The notes: generated from the sequence alone by a model not told the origin. Counted from the first letter of the stretch, positions 13,060 through 33,540 are shown. The stretch: 64,000 bases of DNA from Branchiostoma lanceolatum (GCF_035083965.1 NC_089736.1:9365501-9429500); one strand, 5' to 3'. Numbers and translations: made by a program.

Positions 13060-13232
13060 GTTTGGATGTTCCTGTACTAGCCACTCACCCGCTTGATGAA
13101 ACATTTACTTGAAAGTCCTACCAGTCTGCATTATCAAACTCAGCCACAAGGGGGCATATTTGTACCTTTTGCTCATCTACCTGAATAAAGTTTGTGTCAG
13201 TACAAATATGTACATCTTGGTACTGATGGTAG
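13060..13232. repeat. Copy 2 of the same dispersed repeat
   Basis: TACTAGCCA...ACTTGAAAGTCCTACCAGTCTG...CTCAGCCACAAGGGGGCA...GTACAAATATGTACAT in the same orientation and order as 12470-12640, with a short insertion between the last two blocks. Confidence 0.5.
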
Positions 13233-13239
13233 CTTGTTC

Positions 13240-14700
13240 AATTGGCTAATATGAAGCCCCTTCCTCATTACTGTATACTGTAAATAGTGAAATATTTGTG
13301 GTGGTTTTATGTATGCAGTGTTGACCCAATCATACTCAATCATGTGTTGCATTTCATCATAAAGGTTGTTTTCACCACGACCATTAAACACAGTAAACAA
13401 CTCCTTTCCCCTAATGTGAAATTGAATGAATGATAACATACATGTGCATAAAACATATAATTTGTATTTATTTCACAATATTCCACAACAAATCCATCTA
13501 TTGTAATCAAAAGTTTAAACGCACTTTTTCTCACACCATCAATATAGATAGAATATCAATGTATAAAATCTACAAGATACAGAGCGTGGAAACATGCATA
13601 GTTAGCTTTAGATACAACATACAAATAACAACAAGTCAACTTCAAATAACTGTTACAATACATTTTGTACTATAGCATCCATTTATAACATATCTATACA
13701 TTCCCACTAATATAATGGTAATTTACAGAGTATAACTTGAGATTGAACGCAAGAATTTAAGGATATACAGTAAGATTAATATTAAAGGTTAAATGCAAGA
13801 GTATAAGGATATACAGTAAGAATTTCCTTACAATATCAAGGTTATAAAAAGTTCAAATTTCTTACGTAGCCAGTGTCTGGTTTTCACCAAGCCCTTGTCA
13901 TTTGACAAGATCACACAAGAGAGCAATAAATCAATATATGTGTCAAATTATCTATAATTAAGTGATTGTCCCTGTCTAAATGATCCATAATGGACATGCT
14001 TTACCTTTTATCTCAAAGAAGGGTTTCCTGTATTCATTAATAATTCACAGTGGTAGCTTCTTAGAATTTGACAAAATGCCTTTATGTCCAACTGTACAAG
14101 TCCCTAGGTACAGGTCGTATCGTGTTAAGGTGACACTGTTTAGTGCGGGACCACATTCGGTTGCCCACTTGTGTTTTGTGTTTTTCTTTGATATGATGTT
14201 TCTGTGTACAAAATTTGTAAGAAATTCATTCGTCATTCTTGAATTGAACTAATGCAACAGTTTTGTTGCTATATCTGGTACTTACAATTAGATTATTTTA
14301 CTAACATTTTATATTTGTTGATGACCATATTCCCATCGAAATATTATTCATATTTTCTTTTATATATGTATGAACAGTGATCAATCTAACTCATTAGCCC
14401 TTATCATAGGTTATGTTAATTGTATATATGCATTTAGTAATATCAATTTACAATATAGCTTCTGATATATATCATTTAGAAGGTCCTAAGTATAGTTTGA
14501 TAATCTAGTTCTAAAAACGTTATGACTGTTCGAACGTACGAAGTAATTTCAAAATTGCTTTGTTCAAGCATGGGATAGCTATCTATCATCAACAGTTTTG
14601 TCGAAACAAGAATTCTCTTAAACTTTTTAAAGACTAACAGTAAGGTCACTATTGCCATAGTACAGCTATGCTGCTCATAGTACACGTCTTGAAAAACACA
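13240..14700. other. AT-rich intergenic DNA, no gene seen
   Basis: AT-rich, with short direct repeats (GGATATACAGTAAGA twice near 13761-13830) and no exon-like frames. It may include the 3' UTR of the coiled-coil gene to its right on -, but no cleavage site can be fixed. Confidence 0.4.
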
Positions 14701-14712
14701 TCATGGTGTCTA

Positions 14713-14884
14713 TCTTTTAGTAACCTCCAGATAATTTCCATAGTCAATCTTTCGAGGCATCTGAAATTCCGTCGTCCATAAATTGTCCATTGAGGTTTCA
14801 CTATACCGGACCCGTCGTCCGTTTGTCGTCGTGTCTATTCTAAATAGGTCGTCACTCGTCGTTTCTCTGTCGTAAGCTTGCCGT
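14713..14884 (-). pseudogene. Degenerate duplicate of the coiled-coil gene's candidate 3' exon
   Basis: On -, the read-through YDRETTSDDLFRIDTTTNGR matches YDDDETTTSTSELFPIDRPT of the exon-like block at 15040-15159, and the flanking sequence GTGCAACATGCAAAA is shared too. So an exon plus its 5' intron flank was duplicated in tandem. The acceptor that reads TTTCAG in the right copy reads TTTCAC here, so use of this copy would need a different AG a few bases on. It could be an alternative last exon or a dead copy. Confidence 0.4.
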
Positions 14885-15039
14885 GAAATAATACATGTGC
14901 AACATGCAAAAGACTGTGCCCAAAAGTTGGTCACGCTTTTTTACGCTCTGTTCTTTCGTCCAGCCGACAGGTTTCTAAATTCATCCGTCTGTCTAGTCTA
15001 CGAGTTCTGAAGAAATATTCTTGGTGTTCACGTCTCATC

Positions 15040-15159
15040 AGTCTAGAGTGTAGATGCGAAGGATGTCCTCCAAGTACTTGTTCCGTCGTCCGGTCGGTCT
15101 GTCTATTGGAAAGAGTTCACTCGTCGAGGTCGTCGTTTCGTCGTCGTCGTAGATTTGTC
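15040..15159 (-). CDS. Candidate alternative 3' exon of the coiled-coil gene
   Basis: A strong acceptor TTTGTTTCAG precedes 15159 on -, and a possible donor CAG|GTAACT lies inside the preceding coding exon at 15743. Splicing these in phase adds DKSTTTTKRRPRRVNSFQ and a stop at 15103. The overlapping frame, which would need a phase-1 donor, reads QIYDDDETTTSTSELFPIDR and stays open to about 15041. The sequence alone cannot decide which frame is used, or whether this exon competes with the unspliced stop at 15599. Confidence 0.4.
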
Positions 15160-15598
15160 CTGAAACAAAGAAACGTGCAACATGCAAAATGAATGTGCAA
15201 AAAGAAAGAAGCTTTCTACTTGAGCGAAAGGAAAATTAGTTTCAAATCTAATACTGGTGCTGTTTTGAAAGGTCGTAGGTGAGTATTGGAAAATTGTGCG
15301 TTCTAAGATCGACGTGTATCATTCTCTAATGATCTAGTATGTCCACCTGTTTGTTGTTGACTACAAGTTTATCAATTACTGCTTTGAAAACTTTTTTGGC
15401 GACACCTCACGGGCGGAGGCATTAGAGAGAAGTCTATGGTAGAAAAGGAGATTGCTTTCCAAGCGTTTGAACTACCAAAATAAAGAAAGTTACACCTGCC
15501 TCTGTTCAAATATAGCTATAGGGTCCCTTGCCAACGTTTCTAATTACATTATAAGCTGGGACAATCAAAAGTAATGTGTATTTTGACACATCAGTGCA

Positions 15599-17445
15599 CT
15601 ATTGTAACATTTTGTTTCCGCTCTTTCTACTTTCATTAAGATGTTCAAATCTAGATGTTTGGGGTTTAATGTATCTCCGTATTACGTCATGTGTATGAAC
15701 ACCAAATTCTGGCACCCAAATCCAACGCCCAGGCAAAGTTACCTGTGACGTACTCGATGTCATGTCGTCATCAAAAGATGCGTAGTTGTCGTCTGGCGTC
15801 ATCGTTGCCTGTGCAGTCTTGTCGAGGTCAGGTTCGCTCTGCGTCTTTGTGCCTTCGGCCTTGACCGGGATCTTGGACTTGACCGCCGTTTTGGGCTCCT
15901 TTTCCCTCTGCAAGCTGCCGCGGCCGTTGATGTTGTTTGTGTTGCGGAAACAGAAGACGCATGCGCGGAAGGTGGTTTGCGTCCCCCTGTTCTTTGAACT
16001 CGGCCTCTCGTCCTCCATATCACACATGACCCCTACCGACTGCTGTTGGTGGTGCATGGTCGACATCTGGAGGTCCATCATGGCGATTTCCAGTCGCTCC
16101 ATGGCCCAGGCCTTCTCCCGTCTCGTCTTCTCAAGAAGCTTGGAAAGATGCGCGGTTCTGGTTCTCTCGATATCTCTTTCTTCAAGTGCCTGTTCGTTCT
16201 GTAGAAGGAGATATTCATGTTCACGTTCAAGCTCCGAGTGGTTGTGGAAACTCTCGTCTATTTTCCTCTCAGCGCGCTCGGCGCGTAGCTTCAATCCCTT
16301 GTTTTCCTCCATCAGACGTTCCTTCTCTATTTCAAGGTTATCCTTTCCTCTCTGCGCCTCTCTAACAATAACGCCCATGTCGTCTTCAAGCGCTATCTTT
16401 TCCTTCATCAGGTCCTTTTGCTTCTTTTCGAGGATCTCTGCTTTAGATTTGTAGGTGTCCCTCTCTTGTTCGATGATGTCTTTCTCTTGAAGAGCGCGGT
16501 TCTTGGCAGATTTCAGGTCGTCGTTTTCTTTCTTAAGTTCGGAGAAGTTTTTCTCCAGAGTGACGTACAGTGATGCCGCCGAGTCGCGCTCACGTAGGGT
16601 GCTCTCCTTCTCTCTCTCTAAAAGGTCTTTCTCCCTCTGAATTTTCTGTAGAGTTACTGAAAGCATGAAGGACAAAAAAGTTACCAAAAATGAATACCAC
16701 TGTATGGAAAACTGTTAAATAGATTTTTGATTAACATCGATAAAAACTAATTCTTCTTCTCTTGACTTAACTGTCTTTCCATAGCAACTACCACTATTTC
16801 ATACCATGTTATGCATTGTCCTACTGTATTACTTACCAGGCGGGGAGTAGAGTCTTTGCCTTTTATTGTGAAACTCAACAAAAATGAGACACCCTATAGA
16901 TGAGTTAACAATGGTTCTTAGTACGATAAAGAAATAGTCTCTACCAGACTGCATGGTTTGCTGGAAAATAGTAAAAATTTTTACCAAGTAGGGTGTTGCC
17001 AAGGCAAAGGAGTTAGCCAGTAATGGAGCTACAAATAGGAAACCCAAGGAGCCTGCTATATCGAGACTAGTAAAAATGAAGAAACCCTACCTTTCAGTGC
17101 TTTGGTCTCGTTCTTGGCTTCGTCCGCCTGTCTAACCGCCGTGGCCTCCTGCTTCTTAGAGTCTTCCATTTTTCTTGTCGTCACCGCAAGACGGTGGCTG
17201 ACGTCGTCGAACGCCCGGCTGTTCTTTCTTGTAGACATCGCTACCCTCTTCTTCTCCTCCGCGATGTCTTCCACCTTCAGTTTCCACTGCTTGTTCTTCT
17301 TCTCAAGTTGTTTGACTCTCTCCTTCAGATCGGCGATGCTCTTTTCGTACTGGGCTGTCTGCTTCTGTAACCTCTGTTGCTCCGCACCCGAATAAAAGTC
17401 CTCGTGTAATTGGACGACTTTCGGCGTCTCCACAATGGTCGTCAT
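15599..17445 (-). CDS. Coiled-coil protein, 470 aa
   Basis: Two exons on -: 17091-17445 (ATG, ends phase 1) and 15599-16656 (TAG), joining as ...TKALK-VTLQKIQREKD. The start codon has a good context (TCACCATGA). After a short N-terminus (MTTIVETPKVVQLHEDFY), residues about 20-330 are almost unbroken heptad-rich helix full of E, K, R and L, ending around LEIAMMDLQMSTMHHQQQ. A low-complexity, likely disordered C-terminal 140 residues follow (RGTQTTF, CVFCFR, SEPDLDK). No family was recognised. Structural or scaffold function is only inferred from the coiled coil. A possible alternative C-terminus arises from a CAG|GTAACT donor at 15743. A TATA-type promoter with a noncoding first exon may lie at about 22.2 kb. 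No acceptor is obvious just before the ATG. Confidence 0.82.
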
Positions 17446-19540
17446 GGTGATAACAAACCAGGTTGAGCGTGAGGTTTACCAATTTTTGGTCAATTATTCA
17501 ATATCCAGCGATGTTTCAACCTTTGAAGAATCGTAGCCTCTGGGCGTCCCTTGTGACGATCGGACAAAAGAAAACGTCCCCTGAGGAAGAGAAGAACTTG
17601 AATTATTGAAAACACATAAAGTAACTTGCCAGGTTGATGTTTTGATTAATGTTTTTGGTGAGACCCCATGAGAATTTACGAAGCGAAATGTTGTATGCCC
17701 TAGCAACACACTTACTGGATATCATCAAAGAGATAGATACAAAAGAATGACGAAATAGTGTCATCAATTGTGTGTGTTATATAACACGTAACCTTGGCTA
17801 TACGACTACGTATACCAAGATTTGCGAAAGCAAAGAAATACAAATGAACAAAATATAACTAATTTCCCATGGTTTCTTTTCACTGTAACGTATACGCAGA
17901 GGTTTCCACACTTGAGTTTACTGAGAAGGCCATATAAGGACACTTTCTGAAAGTTTCACTTTAAATGTAGTAGTTCACTAAAGAAACTGTAACGATTAAG
18001 ATTTAGTGATAACGCTAACTCTCCTAACTGATGATATAAGGCGGAAGTATAAGTGACAGATATTGAAAAAAAATCTGACGACAAACTGACGACGGATTAA
18101 TAAACGAAGAAACCTTTACGTGCGTTTGCTTGAACAAATCCATTCATGGCGAAAGAAAATGAAATATGCCAACTTGAAGGCACTTTGGATAAGATAGCAA
18201 ACTCTGTGATGCTGAGTTTCCTCGATAGATAGTGAAACTGAATGGTTAACGACACAACTTTTCGTGCGTATGTTAAACCTTCGGTCCCGTAAAGGTAAAT
18301 ATCTTCAGGTGTAAAGAAAAAGTTTGCACACACTTATCGGCTTCGGTATGCTTGGCTAAAAACGCGATCTTTGGTGCATGCCGCATTGCACCAAGGAGGT
18401 TATAGACTATTTAACCTCATTGATTGCACTACTAGTACTACCATCGAACACACGTTACGTTTAGGGTTGGACCCACTCAACCTTTAAGTGCGTACTCAGA
18501 CTAGTCTGTGTGGGGTTATTTGTGCAATTGAAGTACCCAGTTTATATCTAATCACACCCGTTCCCAAACTCTCCCCAGCAAGTAACCACAACAGCCGGTT
18601 GCCATGGACAGGTAAAACATAGATACTATCCCATGATTCCATGCGAAGGAAACGTCATGTCCATGGCTAAGCCCTTGACAATGGCAAATGTTGTCAATCA
18701 AAGTCACGTGATCTTTTCAGCCTCAGTGTTTCCAGTATGTTAATGAGGCCCGGTAACCCTTACCTCCAGCAATGCCTTATTTTCCTATCATAGTGACCTA
18801 CTCTAATATTGTTATGAGCAAAGGTATCATTGGAGAATAAAGTGATGCAAGTGGTTTTATAACAAACTTATTTTTTAGCAAATGGCACAAAGATAAAGAT
18901 ATGAATCTTTTTGAGGCTGAAATATCTCCATTTGTTATTCAAAGTTTTCTGAGTGACTGGGTTGATTTAAAAATGACCACACCCTTGGAAGTCCGTCAGA
19001 AGATTAGTTCTTCTAAATCTTACCGACTTACAATTACTGTAGGAAGTTGAAATCAAATCTGTATGATAATGATAATAATAATAGTGATAGATGTCTTTAT
19101 AGGTTACGTGCCAATTTTCCTTCCTAAACTCCCAACAATTGTGTTATATTGATCGAATGTTGGTCGCTACCTGGGCGGGCTACAACCAGCCAGTTTACGT
19201 GAGCTGTGACCTCAAAATCGCACTAAGAAAACCTCTGAATTGGCAGCACGTTTACGTAACCTGACAACATCGACCGATCCGTAAAAACGCGGATCCTGAC
19301 AAAAATATCATTTTAGATCTCACAGACTTGCTGAAAATCATACGGCAAAAAATCTATGGTTTGTAATAATGTAAAGTTAGGGCTGCCATCGAAGTTAAGA
19401 AATGGATTAAGGTTATCTTACCGTGATCGGCCAATATGAACACTGTCCCTTGATGGAGACTTAAGCCTTTTTCTTAAAGACAGTCTTTAGCTGAACCGTT
19501 GTTGAAACGTCTCGTCGCAGTCTGTGTCTCAAAACGGCAT
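17446..19540. other. Upstream region or 5' intron of the coiled-coil gene
   Basis: No coding exon supported. One small footprint resembling joined inverted-repeat ends occurs at 18392-18424 (CAAGGAGGTTA ... TAACCTCATTG). Otherwise nothing recognised. Confidence 0.4.
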
Positions 19541-19542
19541 GT

Positions 19543-19665
19543 GATCGTTTGTGCAGAGAGCATGTCCGTGTTTACAAGTACAAATAGAGACCGGACAGGT
19601 GGAATGGCTTCGTGATCACTTGTGCAGAGGCATGGTCCGTGTTTACAAGTGACAGAGCAGGTGAG
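19543..19665. repeat. Short tandem duplication, unit about 70 bp
   Basis: GTGATCGTTTGTGCAGAGAG / GCATGTCCGTGTTTACAAGT is followed by GTGATCACTTGTGCAGAGGC / ATGGTCCGTGTTTACAAGT. Two imperfect copies, no open frame of note. Confidence 0.6.
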
Positions 19666-19933
19666 AATGTTGGGACTAGTACTTGTTGAGGCCTCCTCGA
19701 CCATTTGCGTGGCTTGCGACAATGGTTCTTTGTCTCCTTCTTAAAACACTGTGTCGTTCTTAGCGGTACTGGGCCGTTTCTTTAGTTCTTCAAGAGTTAT
19801 GTTGTTGAATTGGCATAGACCATAGTCACCTGTTCTTGGAACAGAGGAAGCGGACGAGAACTTGGAATGCCGTATACCCAGCCTTTGTTTGTCTTACTAC
19901 AGTTCCCTATGAATTGGACATTAGACTGTGTTT

Positions 19934-19980
19934 AGTGATGCCGCTTAAATAAGCGTGTTCTGCTTAAGTTCGGCATCACT
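19934..19980. repeat. Compact inverted repeat
   Basis: AGTGATGCCG at 19934-19943 pairs perfectly with CGGCATCACT at 19971-19980, and CTTAA/TTAAG extends the stem inside. It could form a 47-nt hairpin, or be a very small MITE. Confidence 0.6.
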
Positions 19981-22204
19981 ATGTGTTGTTTTTGATGTTG
20001 GAATTTAAAAAAAAAGACCTGACATCCTAGAACGTTGTAGGTCATTGATCGCGCCTGCAACGTTTTGCCCAACTTCCATTATCTTTATTCTTCACGTCTT
20101 GTACATGCCGATAGTGCCCTTACGACTTGGGTACAGTTAAGACCACCATTTTATCAAGTCAATGTTAACGATGCAATATTTAAAAAAAAAAGCTCTAAAG
20201 CGTGAAATAATGGTGACCCTCTCCCAGCATGTGTAACGTTTGAAAACGTCATGGTAAAGTGCAGGATAACTTTCTGTCCGTTACATCAGACACCATGACG
20301 TCACATTTGTCATAGTAAGCCGTCAATTACTATTATACATACCCCCCTCTACGGCGAAATGGTAGACTTGCCCTTTTCTCATTGTTATAACTTTAACCTC
20401 TTAAAAATGCCAATGAAGGACCGTAACCGTTATCTTTGATACAGAAAATAAAGCAACTTTTATGATATACACATTTTACGTTTCCTTCCGGCACTAAATC
20501 ATGCATCAATGATTTCACACGGAGAGACAGGGTCATTGTGTAACGTTTAAACCACCCATAGCACGTGTCAGACGTGATGATCAACCTGTCTATCAAAATA
20601 TGGCGTTGCTAGGCAACGTGCTGTTGATCAGGCCAAGGCCTCGTGGTGATAGAGGTAGCCTCCATAGAAGGCTTCGTGGCTGGGCTCTTGTTTTGGCTGA
20701 TCATGTGCTGTTTTCTGATTGTACATGTGCCAAGTTTGAGGTCCAGCTTAAAAGAAAGACACTTTGATGTCCTCGTGCTTCCAAGACGCTGAATGGATGC
20801 AGGATTTAGACTGAACGTCTGTCAGAAGCAACCAGAAAACCCACATACATTCCGTGAGAAAACAGCACAGAAAGAGCCCAGTCAAGAAGTCTGCTATGGA
20901 GGCTATGTCGCATGGCAGTATGGATAGGATTTTGTTTGTGTATTTGAGACAATGTAAATATTACGATAGCTCTTTGATAGGAAAGAAGGAGCACCTTCGG
21001 CATAAATTTGTTTATTTAAGGGAATTCCCAGACAAAGTGCGCTGGAATTTAAAATGATTTTTGTATCAATACCCGCATGCAACTAATACAAAATACATGT
21101 AAATCAAACATCTGGATAAGGTCTCTGACAATTGCAAGAGTCGGTCGTTTCAGACAGATCCAGACGTTTTTGACAAATGTCTGAATTCGATCGCTACACA
21201 ATTTCCCATTGCGTTCCTTTTCAAAAGGATCTGGATTAGAGTACACTATACACACGTGCCTTTGCATACGTTGATAGATACGCATAAAACGTATTTTCTA
21301 AAAGGATGTAACTTGATACCTCTTAGGTCATTAAAAGGATATTGAATTGGTTCCTTAGAAGAAAAATCGTCCGAAAATAGATATCAAATGAAGCCATGTC
21401 TCATAAAACCACAAGAAAAAATTAGTTAGATTCTCCTATTTTGTTCATTCTTCATCACAATCTAGGCTAGTATATCGATAGATACCTGTGCAGTGTTATA
21501 TCTGTTGTGAAAATCGTATCTTGGACACAGATAAATATGGTTATAAATGTTATCGTTGACAGATTTATGTTTCTCAATTGTTGTGGGGCTCATTATAAGG
21601 GCATGATTGTATGTCATTGTATTCGTGAGTCAGTGATACCCCGTCCCAAATCATATTTTTTACCGAAAGAAAAAAACCGCTACGTTTCATATTTCTCATT
21701 CTAGGGTTCCAAGAAAATCTACGATCGTACTAAATTATGTCATGACATGCGAGAAAGATTGACTTTTCGCACGCTTTGAGCTGTGTCTATGCGACATTGT
21801 GTTCGAGTAATTTGATAATGTTGCCAATGTTCACATATAACAATATGGCCCACATTGTACCAAAATAGTAGACGTTAAATAGTTTGCAATCTGGCAAAGA
21901 ATGGCCTGCGTTAACCATCACAAATTTACGGCGTTTGATATGGAAATTTAAATGCCCTTAACGTTTTGCCCGATCAGTGGCACAGTTTGTAACCATCATG
22001 ATATTTATTGAAATATGCTTAATCTGAATAGGATATTTGTATTGGTATTCTTGCCTCAAATTCTTCAATGATGTAGCTATACCGTGATATAAAAAAGAAC
22101 ATCTGTACAAAATCATATCTGAAATCTTTGACTGTCTCTATTAAAGTATAGGAAGAACGTTAAATTACTACTAGATTATATGTTTCATTAGAAAGAAGAC
22201 TTAC
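19981..22204. other. Gene-free stretch
   Basis: No exon chain or RNA gene supported on either strand. It lies between the possible promoter at 22.3 kb and the coiled-coil coding exons, and so may be the first intron of that gene. Confidence 0.35.
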
Positions 22205-22300
22205 CTGTTTGTGATTTCGTCGGGAAACCTTCGTCTCTGTCGGCAAAAGTCAGAACGGTTCTTCAAAAACATCTAAGTCCACCGGCCGACTCTCTTTATA
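22205..22300 (-). promoter_or_regulatory. Possible TATA promoter and noncoding first exon (-)
   Basis: On -, TATAAA lies at 22295-22300 (GGTATAAAGAGAG), and about 90 bases downstream there is a good donor, CAAACAG|GTAAGT, with the exon edge at 22205. This is the layout of a short 5' UTR exon. The nearest downstream gene on the same strand is the coiled-coil gene with its ATG at 17445. The link is inference. Confidence 0.35.
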
Positions 22301-22310
22301 CCAACGGCAC

Positions 22311-25300
22311 GCGATTTTCATACAAAACTTCAAAGTAAGCATACAGAACACAAAGAAAACGTCTGTCTCATGTGCGTAATGTCAACATAGCTATTAATCT
22401 TGTCGTATACAACCTGGTAGCTAAGTTTATGAATCCAGCGATACGAACTTTACGTACAGATATATGTACTCTCTATAACACACCACATATGTAATGGTAT
22501 GTGATTAGATCCACGTTAGCTATAGCAACCAAATGATGGGTATTGGTATTTATTGCGGTCTAGGTTCCTTGGTTTTGGCAACGGTGTATGTGGTAACGTA
22601 CAACAAAGGAATTGAATATCAAAAATCATGACAAAGCTTTTAATAGCGTAGTTTTGATGGAACGACACGCAAAACGATTTAGATATTCATGACTCGAATC
22701 TATGAATGCAAACAGCGAACTTGGTAACGCTGGGGGAAAGTCTATTGTTAAAAGGTTTTGTGTGTTCGGCCTCAACATGCGTGTTTCGGGTTGTAAGAAG
22801 TTGTCTTTTTGCATAATTAATGAGCGGGTCTGGCATACAGCGGGTGTTAGAAGTGCCCCCAAGTCACGCAAGGTTGTTAATTTCCAATTGATTATGTACA
22901 TTTGGAACAGAATACCATCGTAAAAGGCAGTTTGTACCGAGTGACTCATGATCACAAAGACACTTTGCACTGCACAACTTTCTCATTCCATAGTTAGTAA
23001 AAACAGCTTTTTAGAAACACAATGACAAGAATTACCGGGCCGAAAGTCCATTTACTAGGATCAAAGTGCCCTCCATTGAGACCCAAACTGGTGTAATGGA
23101 AGAAACGCACGCTATGCCACCTGCTGAGGTCGCTTGTATAAAAAAACCCTGCGATTTCAGGGAACATTACGTTTTATGGGTACAACCGAGTTGTGGCAAT
23201 ATTGGTGTGTTACGCCATGCGGTGGTTTACTGGTTGTGCAAACAAAGTAGAGAAATGTCTATAAAAATACCAATCATGTCGTGAACTTGATATCATGATA
23301 TACTACATGTACATACAAAAGAGTGAAATGCTCTTCTCATGTTATTTTCTTCGAGTTTTCTTCGAGGTTTCGTGCCAAAAGTTTCAGTTTGAGTGAAAAA
23401 AAAAACAAGTTTTGCGTCGTATATAAGTTTCGTAAATATGCGTGGTTCACGATCCTTACATCTGCTTGGAGACTATGTATACAACCGCTCTAGTCAATTC
23501 AGGGTACGTTTAATAGGGTCCCTTTTGTGCAAAAGTCGAAGACTATCTTTTGTCCACACTTCTATAGGAGTCAAAGAATCAAGCAGGCATCCCTGAATCT
23601 TTTATGTTGTGTATTGCAGATTTGACATAAAGTGTGCACTGAAATTGAAGGTATCATTTATCTTGTGTCGCTATTACATATTCTCGTCCATCAAAAGAAC
23701 GAGATGACACGAATTTCTTACTCAATTTTCTCCGCTTACATAACACTTCAAGGTTAGAACAATTTACATGAATAGGAACAGGATCCCTTCTCCCTATCCC
23801 GTATCTCACTGGACCCGCGGCACGTTTGTGGCGTGGCTGCGTCCTTAACTGCGTTTAATTTTGTGTTACCCTTGAGTAAATGAGAAGACACACACAAAGC
23901 GTGAAAAGATTCGTTTTTTATCCATGAAATTCAGAGCACGCTATCAAATCGCTGGTTCGCAGTGAGGTCGCCAACGTGCCGCAGGTCCAGCGAGATACGG
24001 TTTAAGGTTTGTCAGAAACATAGATACAATACAAACTGAGGGTGACTTTTAAACTGGTCCAAAAGGAGACGCAGCGGTTACAAAGGCTGCTTAGGGAAAG
24101 CCTCCACGCCATTTTACATTTGACGACTGAGGGGAAAAGTTGGGCCCACAATGATAAAAGGATAACGTTAAAGTTGGCTCTACAATTTCTGGCATTTTTC
24201 TATCCATTTCAACAGTATAAAACTAATGCAAGTTTTTCAGTCAGCATTCATGTGAATTTTTAAAAGATTCTGGAGTATTTTGTTTATTTCAAAATCTACA
24301 AAGATCAAACGTCTTTCTGATACACATGTTGTGCTGCCGAAAATAGACTTACAGTAGAAATGTTTTTGTCAACTTGAATGCTGAATGAGTACTTAGTTAT
24401 ATATGAAACCGTTTTAGCGACAGTGTTGAGTAAAAGCTCATGAAGTCTATACTATAATGATCTTGGTCTATACTTAATTGTTCACTGTATCATCAAATTG
24501 TTACCTCAAATCCTTCATAAAAATATAATCTATTCATTTACCGCTCAGTCATAGTGCCCCAATGTGAGGTCAAGGGATTAAGGTGAGGGGAGGTGATATG
24601 CCTGTAGTTTAAAGTAAGACAGTAAGGCAGTGAAACTGTAACACTTTTTATTATGTTTGATATCTTGTCATGGTGGCTAATACATACAGAAAGTACATTT
24701 AACATAGGTTGTATTATCGCATAAGGATACGTTACTTCAGTACTGGGTACCCACGATCCTCTAGCAGCTTGTAATATCCACTTCTTATTGTTGTCATGTA
24801 TCCTGCAACGTATACACTGCTAAAGTCCAATCTTTACGCATACAATCTTTACGATTGTGCTTTTTTATCTTTGATTGAATATGCTTATTAAAGATTGGAT
24901 TTCATGCAGTGATAGCATTGCCTCATGGGATAAAGGAAGATTCAAAAGCAGCATTCTAATAGGTTACTGTCCTTCCAGACCATAGATATATATAACTGAA
25001 CAATGTACTTGTATGTACTTCCCCACTTAAAGAAATATCTTTACAAAATATAAAATGCATAAACTTTAAGGTATTCTAAAAGCATTTACAGAACAACTAC
25101 ATGCATTGCAGTCCCTCTTTTATCTACTAAGTGATAACTACAAAAGCACAAGGTTGTCTGTTACAACAGTGTAAGATTTCTTTTAAACAATGACATGTCT
25201 AGGAGTAAATGATCAACACAATAGTCAATACAGTGTTAAATTTTCTCTGATGAAAGTTTTTAACACATTTTATATTCTATGTACAACGTTTCAAGTTAAG

Positions 25301-26204
25301 CTAGGACCACTTTGTGGCCAAATAGTTATGTCTAGATAAATCCAACACTAGTATTTTGGGTTATAGTATTTTGAGCCAATGCTAGCACTTGAGTACGCTC
25401 TTGCTACAACAACTGTCCAGTGTTACATGTACGTCTCATTTATTTCTACCATGTACTTACAAACCTTCAGACATAAACTTGCAAATAACATTTCTATATA
25501 TTTTGAATCCTAAGCTGAGTGCCATCTCCCTAGCAGCTTCATGGCGGATACCCGTAAGCCAAGAGCATTGGGCCCTCCTAATATCATGGCTAACATTATT
25601 GACTGACTTTAAATTGCTTCAGAGTTTGTCCAAGCTTATGGTTACCATTGTTTTTTTGGTTCTTATGCCATAATTCCAACCGAAACTGTTCTGTTTTCCT
25701 GTTTCACATGGGTTTCCATAGCAACTCCAATTCTGCGCTTTTGTTGGCGTTTCAGTTTTTTCTAAACCAGCTCTGTCCAGGCTCTGTGGGAAGATTAGGA
25801 TCATCTGCACACGTTGACAAGAACTTGGATATACCTACAAGACCAGCATTAAAGAGTTACATGTATAATTTCACAACATGCCAATTATACACAATTGTTA
25901 TAACTTTTTTTTTTTTTGCTGTGGCAAACACCGTGATTTGGGACTTGAGAGGTAGTGAAAGTACTTTTTTGTGCATCTCATTGTTGTCTATTTGCTGCAC
26001 ACCTTCAGCATTTATTATTGCTATGGGGTGAGAATTTTTGGAAATGTAAACTTGTACCTTTTTTTATAGAGTGGCAATGAGAAAAACATATTAAACACAA
26101 TGAACTTTCTTCATAAAGTTTGTTGGAAAATGTTATCTTTGTGATACACCCGTTTACAGTGCTTAATGGACAAACCCTTGACATAAACAATGGGGAAAAT
26201 CCAT
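22311..26204. other. 3.9 kb without a recognised gene
   Basis: I find no splice-consistent exon chain, tRNA or rRNA here. The right part adjoining 26205 probably holds the 3' UTR of SANBR on -. A 63-codon - frame at 25619-25810 was considered as its last exon and set aside in favour of 26205-26328. Confidence 0.4.
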
Positions 26205-32880
<6,676 letters not shown>

Positions 32881-33540
32881 GGCGGTCAGAAGTCACCTCA
32901 TATACTACTTCTTTTCTACAACCAAAATAGCAACATCTTAGTACCATGTTTGACTCTGTGGATTTCAATGTCGAACATGCAATTTGCAATGTTGCTGTTT
33001 ATTGTATTTGACCTTAAATATTCTACTAGGTTTGCATACTCACTCATAACAAACAGGAAATCTTAAATCATAATTATGCAGTAAAGTGTCCACAAAAATT
33101 CAATTTTTTTTACAGCATACAAAATAAGTCGTTTCTTTTGAAAGATCATGATCGTGCATTGTATGAATTTAGGTACTAGTTAGCAACACAATTTTTTTAT
33201 CCTGTTTTGATTAAGGTTAGGTATCAATGTTTTGATCATATTTGTGTAAAAACAAAGCTTTTGTACTTATATGAATGTACACAAGACACTAGTTGGTTAG
33301 TAGGACAAAAAACGGCATCAGATCATTTATACAATCTACATCACACATCTGATCATCTTTAAAAGAAATTATAGCAATCAGCTGATATATACGATGTATA
33401 CACCCCACCCCCAACACACATACCAAAACTGTCCCACTACAATCAAAACCACAAAATAACAAAATAAACAGAAATCGAAGCCTTTTTCACAAAAGTCGCT
33501 TATTCTTAATATGTGTATGTATATCAAGGAATAAGAATAT

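Noticed and set aside
15786-16454. 222-codon + frame rich in Ser and Phe
   Set aside because: Antisense shadow of the coiled-coil exon on -.
25619-25810. 63-codon - frame considered as the SANBR last exon
   Set aside because: The exon at 26205-26328 joins in the right phase and carries the expected GGIYSKLDAQFR block, so this frame is not needed.
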